From positions 247,549 to 271,283 of the forward strand of contig BFEA01000441.1 of assembly GCA_003427395.1 (NCBI GenBank): a DNA stretch of 23,735 nt, in the 5' to 3' direction. The notes beneath the pieces are model-generated. The model saw nothing but the letters and a program-made list of their open reading frames with translations, was not told where the DNA came from and did no database searches. The position numbers and the translations under genes were made by a program. Each line of letters starts with the position of its first letter. Position 1 is the first letter of the stretch. This document shows, piece after piece, positions 17,985 to 23,735 of this stretch. The DNA is from Chara braunii. Lineage: Eukaryota > Streptophyta > Charophyceae > Charales > Characeae.

Positions 17985-18600
17985 ACACCAGAATCGTCAC
18001 CTGTCGAAATATAACTTAACATTTTTAAACTAAGAGAATTTCGGGAGCGCTTCCCGTAGGAAAAGTGTCTTTCCATAATTTATATCAATCAGAACATGAA
18101 AACAAAAATAATCTTCAACTTTTCAAAGTCAAATTTTGTTTAATTACCTAAATTAGCAAAAATTTGGGCAACACTCCCTTTGGAAAATGAGACTTTTCAT
18201 ATTTTTACTGAGTCAGATATGGACTCAAACGCAAAACTTGAGTTCAACTGAAACAAAATTAAATTAACGCCTTAGATTTGTAAAAATTTTGGCAACACTC
18301 GCTTTAAAAAAATGTTATTCCAAGATTTATACAAAGCTAAGTTCAAAATCTAAAATGATTTTGACTTCTCATGGTCCAACTTTGTCTAGCTCCCTGAATT
18401 AGCAAAAATTTGGGCAGCACTCCCTTTCGAAATGAGACTTTCCAATTTTTTACTAAGCTATATAAAAATTAGTCAAGTTGAACTTTGAAGAGTCAAATTT
18501 CGACCAACTTTTTGTATTTGCAAAAATTTTGGCAGTGTTTTCCGTAGAGAAAGTAACTTACCAAAATTTATACAAAGCCAAGTACAACAAAAAATCCCAA
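17985..18600 (+). repeat. LTR-like degenerate tandem array, period about 121 bp
   Basis: Five cores occur near 18034, 18155, 18280, 18400 and 18520: 'gaatttcgggagcgcttccc', 'caaaaatttgggcaacactc', 'taaaaattttggcaacactc', 'caaaaatttgggcagcactc' and 'caaaaattttggcagtgttt'. Each is followed about 25-30 bp later by 'ccaaaattta/ccaagattta...tacaaagc' type text. This style of motif occurs repeatedly in LTRs of plant Ty3/Gypsy elements (established pattern, from memory). I could not find LTR ends, a primer-binding site or coding sequence. Confidence 0.75.
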
Positions 18601-18618
18601 AAAATACAAAATTTTATA

Positions 18619-18754
18619 TATGTAAAGAAGAACTTAGCCCTGAAAATGCAGGAATTGAAACTCACTCCTATAGCTCTAGCACGTGGTATGTAAAAAAGAA
18701 CTTAGCCCAGAAAATATAAGAATTGAAACTAACTCATATAACTCTAGCACGTGG
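18619..18754. repeat. Tandem duplication, period 68 bp
   Basis: Copies start at 18619 and 18687. Shared phrases are 'aagaacttagccc', 'gaaaat', 'gaattgaaact', 'actc' and 'ctctagcacgtgg'. Identity is about 85-90%. It lies directly after the 121-bp array and probably belongs to the same element. Confidence 0.88.
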
Positions 18755-18934
18755 CGAACATCTAAAACAACTACCTTTCAAACTGAAACTCAGACTAAGT
18801 AGTGATTTCACTCAGCAACATGTAAGGTCAAACCATAAAGGTAAGTACTCTCACCAGACCCGAGTTAACCTTATCAAACAATAGTTCATAGTCTTTCAAT
18901 GATTTATGACTTTATACCCAGCTTACATAAGACA

Positions 18935-19670
18935 TAAAGATAGACCAGCCAAACTTATGGAACATGTCTAGCTCAGCCATTGAATATACACAAACACAGG
19001 GCAAAACATTTTTTCTCTTCTTTGGGCATATGAGTAGGTTGCCCTAGTCGACCTTAACTGTTTAAATATCCAAGCTTTGTATAATTATCTGCACTTAATC
19101 TTTTAAGGTAACATATGACTGAACCGATCATCTTTAGCTCGACGTTCAGCCTGCCACTTCTTACCACAAGTTCATTCTTAGTTAATACTCTCTTCAGTTT
19201 GTGATAAGTTATAGTTGACCACCCAAACTTATGAAACCCTACCTGACTAGCCTGTTAATAAGTATGATAGTGATAAAATATAGCCAGGTTATAACATTTT
19301 GGTTCCAGCATGTGAGTGGCTTCAGACTAGACCACCCAATCTTATGGGAACCTGTCCAGTCCCTTGCCTAAATTCCTTTTCATAATAAAATAATAGAGAG
19401 TCAAGGTCATCCAATCTTATGGAATATGTCAAACTCTCTTTCAGAAACTAACAAAATATAGGAAAACCCCAAAGAAACAAGAGAACCAAGCCATCCAATC
19501 TTATGGAAAAATGCTTGGTCCCTGAAAATCAAGCACAAACAGCCCTCGCATGTCAAAGCAATTAGACCACCCAATCTTACAGGAACATGTCTGGTCCTTC
19601 AGGCAATCAACAATAAATATGGCATTGAGCCTCCCCAAACTTATGGAGACTTGCCCAGCCTTTGATAGAC
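18935..19670 (+). repeat. Seven scattered copies of a CCACCCAATCTTATGG motif
   Basis: Variants begin near 18945, 19218, 19331, 19409, 19493, 19567 and 19630, for example 'accacccaatcttatgggaa', 'ccatccaatcttatggaaaa' and 'cctccccaaacttatggaga'. Most are followed by (c/a)a(t/c)gtc(t/c)(a/g)g(t/c)(c/t)c text. Spacing from the third copy on is about 63-85 bp. This looks like the degenerate internal repeats of an LTR, in the same orientation as the preceding array. Confidence 0.75.
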
Positions 19671-20730
19671 CCAGTCAGACACATGCAATACAACCTTCCT
19701 CGCATCTTTCCCCAAATGCAATCCTTTTTCACAATTTGCTTTCAGCCAGAAAACAAAATTGAAACTGACATTACACATGCATTCATTTACTTACGTCTAA
19801 ATCGTGTCCTGAAAGTCAAATTGAAAATCAAAATAAGGATGCATGCAATATACTCAGTCAACCATAGCAAGAAATACAGGTTAGGGTTATAACTGGGTTT
19901 TTAGAAGGAGAATTTTTTTACCTTTCAGTTTCCTGCCTCCAGAACTCCTCCTGAGTTTCGGCGAAGCTCTCGCAATCGGTGGGCTGAATCCCCACAGAGT
20001 CTTGCTACGGTCCTATGGGTTGCAATCCCGCCTGTCGCCTTTCTCTCGTAACCAGGATCAGACTTAGAGTAAGAAGGGAAAAAGAAGAATCATTTAGCCT
20101 CTCAGATCCAACGAGGTGTGCTCAGACTCGCGAGAGAGGGCATCAATACTGCCTGAGGGCCCCGCAATGATGGTCAGGATGTGTTGCCGCCCGGTCAACT
20201 GAAGCCATGTAGCTGACTGCTGGCCCCCCTGACAACTCTCCCAATCACAGCAATACCTCTTTTGTATGGAATCCTGATCTCTTCCTAAACCACACCGCCT
20301 TATCCTTGGACTAAACTGCTGATGAGCTCCGCAACAATAAATGCAGAATTACTGTTGCGCAAGGCGTAGGCCAAGCACCAACACAATTTGCAAGTGCATC
20401 GAGGGGCGCCGACAAGTTGTGCAGTGCTATTCGAAGCTTCGCAACAACAACTTCTCAGTGCTCAAACAATCGCACGGATTTGGGATCTTATAATTATGAC
20501 GACAAACTGTTTTCACAGCTATCATGCATTATCATAGCATGCTGCAACAGCAACCAAAGGGCAGCCCTACTTGGCTAACGCGAACCTTCACAAGGAAAAC
20601 AGGTACATGTCTCACCACCCCCCTCTTTTGCGCCTTGTTCACTTGCAGTGTCCGTAGTGAACACTGTCTGCCCCTCTTCGGTGGGTCTTCAACTCTACCG
20701 GCTTTGCTTCGCTTTTCTCACTCTGACTCG
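19671..20730. other. GC-richer segment, no gene supported
   Basis: From about 19950 the base composition rises toward 50% GC. The sequence is unique by eye. Short open frames at 19662-19892 and 20524-20742 show no recognisable domain. A splice-donor-rich motif array follows. It may be the interior or flank of an LTR element, but I could not identify gag, pol or a primer-binding site. Confidence 0.4.
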
Positions 20731-20783
20731 GATGGCAGGTAAGTTTCGGATGGAAGGTAAGTTTCGGATGACAGGTAAGTTCG
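20731..20783 (+). repeat. Three 18-bp repeats containing AGGTAAGT
   Basis: GATGGCAGGTAAGTTTCG and two near-identical copies run head to tail. Each contains AG|GTAAGT, the full consensus 5' splice site, at 20737, 20755 and 20773. In one frame they encode a repeated RMxGKF hexapeptide, but the surrounding frame is only about 70 residues long and unrecognised. Confidence 0.9.
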
Positions 20784-20834
20784 TAAGTTTCTCAATCGAC
20801 TCCACGTTGCCTCTCCATACGAGATATTGGCCGA

Positions 20835-20905
20835 CGAGTAAGCCTTCAATACTACAGTCCACCTGAATGCCACTTGCGTGCTTAACCCAATGAGCTAGGC
20901 CGCTT
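20835..20905 (-). mobile_element. SINE-like tRNA-promoter module (minus strand)
   Basis: On the minus strand GGCCTAGCTCATTGGGTTAA is an A-box/D-arm-like word, followed by 'gcacgcaagtggcattcagg'. This closely parallels 'gcatgcaagtggcatgcacg' in the plus-strand element at 9381. A decayed B box ('tattgaaggct') lies near 20842-20852. It is the same family as the copy at 9340. Confidence 0.65.
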
Positions 20906-21244
20906 GCCAGGTAGGTATGCATTTGTCCCTCCCTCGTGCCTTCTGCCTTCCTCGAGAGAGACCGCTACCATCGTCTCGCTGAGCAACGCACCGGCCAACA
21001 TGTATGTCCGCAGCTTCAAGGCTGGCTTTTTGCCAGTTTGCCCGGCGAGATGAACGAGTCAGAATTCGTCGCACTCCAATCGTGAGCACAAAGAGTTAGA
21101 GAGGGGCTACTCCCATTGATTCGACTGGCAAAATCGGAGTGAATCTACCGCAAAAATCTGGGCAGATTCACCCCCTTTTCTTTCAAAGCCTTCCCTTTCT
21201 CACACCCCTCCCCCTTTTCTTTTCTTTAACTTCTATCACACTAA
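20906..21244. other. Spacer with one hairpin
   Basis: Mixed GC sequence. GTGAATCT (21139-21146) pairs perfectly with AGATTCAC (21164-21171), and GG/CC pairs flank it beyond one mismatch. Downstream is strongly pyrimidine-rich (21172-21235). No gene is supported. Confidence 0.5.
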
Positions 21245-21960
21245 CTCTTTGCTAATACCAACTCCCAAATTAGGTTCGCTCAACCAAAACACTTCAACCT
21301 TACCTTTTATTTCCTCTCGATTTCTCACTTAATCGAGCGAAAATGTCATTTTTCCGCAATCGGCCATATCTACTTCTCGATAGCCTTCCCGCAACTTTTA
21401 TTCTTACTGACTCTAATTCTACTAATCGAACACTCACTCTAGCTATACAATCAGGATCGCAGCCTCCCAAGACCCTTATTCACTAACTTTCCTCACTCAT
21501 TTTCACCAAGAATTGAGCGAGTAGTGCGTTCTTCTGATTTTCACCATAGCTGATCCCGCCATCCTCCGCGCGCCATCTCTTCTTCTAACCTTCATTTTAC
21601 TAACTTCCTACTCAATCTAACCTCGAATTCGAGGTCGCCCCGGTCTAAGACCCCCGAGACATTCCCTCACTCGTTGAAACCCATTTCCAAACGAGTGATC
21701 AATGTATTTTTCCTCATCTTCTTCTTCCTCTCCTCCATAGCTCGGCGCGCTAACTTTCTCTACTCACTCTAACTTCACTAACTAATCAGCCAAACTAACC
21801 TTGCCATGTGAATCGTCCGGGGCCATAACCCCAAAAACGCATCCTCCCTCGTTCCATTTCGGTAAGAATCGAGCGAGTTGTGCTTCTTCCACTGCGCGCA
21901 ACTTGCTCTCTGCCATCTCCGTTTTCGCCCCACATGCACCCAACGCCCCCCCAGTCCAGG
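21245..21960 (+). repeat. Degenerate tandem array, period 178-180 bp, with a hairpin per unit
   Basis: Aligned 'gag(c/t)ga' words at 21335, 21515, 21693 and 21871 are 180, 178 and 178 bp apart. Each unit carries a dyad: CTCGATT/AATCGAG (21316-21337), imperfect CTCATTT/AATTGAG (near 21496-21517), perfect CACTCGTT/AACGAGTG (21668-21697) and CTCGTTC/GAATCGAG (21848-21873). Units also share 'ctaactt...actcta' and 'agaccc/taacccc...catcctccctc' text. The array is pyrimidine-rich on the plus strand. Unit length is close to a nucleosome repeat. Confidence 0.72.
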
Positions 21961-22620
21961 TTCACTTCTTCTTACTTTGCCTCTTCCCTCACAACCCGTC
22001 ATCCTCCTCTTTCGTCTTCACCAGGCCAGCGCAGCAGACGGATCCAATTTTTTCTCGACGTCCTTCGCTACTCTTACCACTGATCCGCCAACGCCTTAGC
22101 GTAGCGGCCTCCTCTGCTGCTCCGACCGACCTGAGGAAAACTCAGGGAAGAGCCAACTCTTCGTGGTAGTAAAAAAAAAAAATAATGAAAGTTATAAAAA
22201 AGCTGGCATGGGAGAGGCTTCCGCAGGTTAACGGCCGCTGTAGCAGCCTCCCTACAGGGCCCCGGCCCGCTTTGCTTAGACATTGCTCACCTCTTTCTGG
22301 GTCTCAAATGGGCGCACAGACTCAGGTCTCTTTCGGCAAGCAATAGGTGGCGGATCGTGTATCCACGGAGACCCCCGTCCTCTCGGCTGCAACTCCATAG
22401 GCCCCGCTCAGAATGGTTCTTCAATTCCCTTTCACTTTAGGCTATCGACGATCTCCAAGTGGGAAGCGATGGAAGTGAGGGAAGCCACGACCACGGACCC
22501 CACCACTTTTATGCACGTTGACCTCTTTGGTCCGTGCTTCAACGAGGGTGGGATGGGGAACTTTCGCCAGCACCCCCAATTACGCAGGAATCCGAACGGG
22601 CCCGTCGAATAAGGTACGTG
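21961..22620. other. GC-rich stretch, no gene supported
   Basis: Pyrimidine-rich to about 22080, then a short A run at 22170-22181 and mixed sequence. The open frame covering 22283-22612 encodes about 109 residues with no recognisable family and no ATG at its first codon. I leave it uncalled. Confidence 0.4.
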
Positions 22621-22623
22621 GTC

Positions 22624-22682
22624 AAGGTCCTTAACTATCACGACGACCGTCCGTGTCCTACGGCCTAACGATTAAGCCAGGC
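22624..22682 (-). mobile_element. SINE-like tRNA-promoter module (minus strand, decayed)
   Basis: The minus-strand word CTGGCTTAATCGTTAGGCCG (22680-22661) is A-box/D-arm-like. 'gatagttaaggaccttgacc' beyond it (22639-22620) stands where a B box would be. The pattern parallels GGTTAGGC and 'ataaccac' in the copy at 9340. The match is weak outside these words. Confidence 0.4.
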
Positions 22683-22750
22683 TCGTTTGTCCCAACATCG
22701 GCCTCAAAACCGATCACCAAATCAAAGGCATTTAGCAAAATTTAGACGTA

Positions 22751-22776
22751 GAAAAAATAATAATAATAATAGTAAA
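22751..22776. repeat. (AAT)n microsatellite
   Basis: About six AAT triplets preceded by an A run and followed by 'agtaaatg'. It may represent the tail of a nearby retroposon. Confidence 0.8.
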
Positions 22777-23053
22777 TGTGACAATACTAAAAGGTAGGGG
22801 GACAAAGGGTCGCACGTCCCGCTGGCCCGTGGCGCCACGCACCTCCAGGCTGTGCATGATTGCACCTCGCCGTGAATACCCCACGCGCGCCACTCACCCC
22901 GACGAGGGCTTTAACTTCCCCCATACGCACGCCATCGAGCGGACGAAGTTGCACTAGTGCGATTTGCAGAAAACACACCAATGGTACGACAACGCCAAGC
23001 ATGCCCAAAGAGGTCACAAGCGGTTAACGGGTAGTTGAAAATTCAGGAATAAA
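22777..23053. other. GC-rich spacer, no feature seen
   Basis: Unique sequence, rich in 'cgcac' and 'ccacgc' words. The antisense open frame at 22787-23017 has no recognised domain. Confidence 0.45.
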
Positions 23054-23270
23054 AATTATGAAGTTAGAATTTTGGGCAGTCTGAAAATCCCGAATGGTCC
23101 TGAAGTGGTGAAAGGTCCGAAGACTCTGAAAACCACTCGTTTAGGCAGGCTGCATCCCGAAGTGATGAAGTGAGAGTTTTTGGCCGTCTGAAAATCTTGA
23201 ATGGTCCTGAAGTGGTGAAAGGTCCAAAGACCCTGAAAACCACCTGTTTAGGCAGACTGCATTCTAAAGT
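23054..23270. repeat. Tandem duplication, period 107 bp
   Basis: Copies begin near 23054 and 23161. Both contain 'gtctgaaaatc', 'gaatggtcctgaagtggtga', 'aaaggtcc(g/a)aaga(c/t)(t/c)ctg', 'aaaaccac' and 'gtttaggcag(g/a)ctgcat'. Identity is about 90%. A third, partial 'aaagtggtgaagg' start follows at 23264. Confidence 0.93.
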
Positions 23271-23359
23271 GGTGAAGGGTGTCTTGAAGTAGTGATGAAA
23301 AATACGACTGTTGTTAACCTTCTTTCAAAGAGGTACATGAGGCATATATATATTTTCTT

Positions 23360-23400
23360 CTAGGCTACCAGAGCGGCCTGGGACCACTTGCACCATTGGG

Positions 23401-23404
<4 letters not shown>
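23360..23404 (-). mobile_element. Interspersed element B, copy 3 (terminal module)
   Basis: 'ctaggctaccagagcggcct' then 'gggaccacttgcaccattgg' and 'gccaatata' align with the modules at 6721 and 8363. The minus strand reads TTGGCCCAATGGTGCAAGTGG, close to a tRNA A box (TGGCNNARTGG). The module runs straight into the (AT)n tract, whereas the other copies continue into 'aaaataat' and AT-rich DNA. Confidence 0.65.
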
Positions 23405-23477
<73 letters not shown>

Positions 23478-23483
23478 TCACAA

Positions 23484-23521
<38 letters not shown>
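23404..23521. repeat. Long (AT)n tract interrupted by CGTCACAAACAC
   Basis: AT runs at 23404-23475 and 23487-23521 flank a 12-bp insert. The insert's CGTCACAAAC equals the first bases of the ribozyme-bearing units at 16607 and 17032 (there also preceded by TAT or TATAT). The tract is followed by CTTGTCACAG. Open frames here are poly Tyr-Ile artefacts of the repeat. Confidence 0.95.
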
Positions 23522-23523
<2 letters not shown>

Positions 23524-23735
23524 TGTCACAGAACTATTGACTAAGAGCGTAAGCACGTAAAGTGGAAGAAGAAATAAGATGAGCGAAGAAAAGAAAAAAA
23601 AGGACAGACAGGCAAAGAGACGAACAAGCCAGAATGACACAAAACAGTGTCCTCTTATTCTTTGTTTCACTGTATTCTTATTTCTTTCAGTGTCTTACAA
23701 AAACAATTACACTTAACAAGGGATAAAAATAAAAA
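23522..23735. other. Terminal segment, A/G-rich then mixed
   Basis: A purine-rich patch (23561-23625) is followed by AT-rich sequence to the window end. No RNA gene or coding frame is supported. Confidence 0.45.

Noticed and set aside
20319-20326. CTGATGAG on the plus strand as another hammerhead
   Set aside because: It is followed by CTCCGCAACAAT with no GAAA after a paired helix II, and no GUC in the right place.
23365-23670. 101-residue minus-strand open frame
   Set aside because: It is mostly poly Tyr-Ile from (AT)n.

Overview
This window looks like gene-free, repeat-dense nuclear DNA of a eukaryote with a large genome. I found no reading frame that can be defended as a protein-coding gene. 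The longest open frames are translations of minisatellites, microsatellites or other repeats, with no recognisable protein domain. Composition shifts between AT-rich blocks (about 5.1-9.3 kb and 13.4-15.6 kb) and a GC-richer block (about 19.9-22.7 kb). tRNA-promoter SINE-like modules, long microsatellites, homopolymer tracts and LTR-like internal repeats all point to a eukaryote. The repeated 'aaaaatttgggcagcactcc' type motif resembles internal LTR repeats of plant retrotransposons, so a land plant or other streptophyte is my best guess, at low confidence.

Layout. 170-2010: two duplications, then a minisatellite domain built from the heptamer TTGGCTA, with roughly fifty GGCTAT words. 2297-3431: a 102-bp tandem duplication and two related long foldback (MITE- or hairpin-like) elements. 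3818-4690: a degenerate array with a period near 190 bp. 5070-9050: AT-rich DNA with a G-rich run, four A-tailed units of about 150 bp, and several copies of an interspersed element carrying 'ctaggctaccagag'. 9340-9835: two tRNA-related modules. 11984-12904: a 104-bp triplet array, a 67-nt multi-branched palindrome cluster, a (GT)(CT)(AT) compound microsatellite and a near-perfect 122-bp palindrome. 16085-17240: microsatellites followed by a 2.5-copy tandem array with a 417/425-bp unit. 17985-19665: several LTR-like degenerate internal repeats. 20731-21960: three tandem splice-donor-like 18-mers and a 179-bp-period array. 22620-23530: a SINE-like module, a 107-bp duplication and a long interrupted (AT)n tract.

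The most interesting system is the array at 16190-17240. Read on the minus strand, each unit carries a type I hammerhead ribozyme: a CUGAUGA core, a GUCGG/CCGAC helix II, GAAA, a 3-bp helix III and a GUC cleavage site. Two copies keep the core and the third has lost the essential G5. A transcript of this strand would be expected to self-cleave into RNAs of about 417 and 425 nt. This is the architecture of retrozymes and of the pLTRs of Penelope-like elements, but no reverse transcriptase is present here. The array also shares a 14-nt word plus hairpin with the SINE-like element at 9.4 kb, and its boundary motif CGTCACAAAC recurs inside the (AT)n tract at 23.5 kb.
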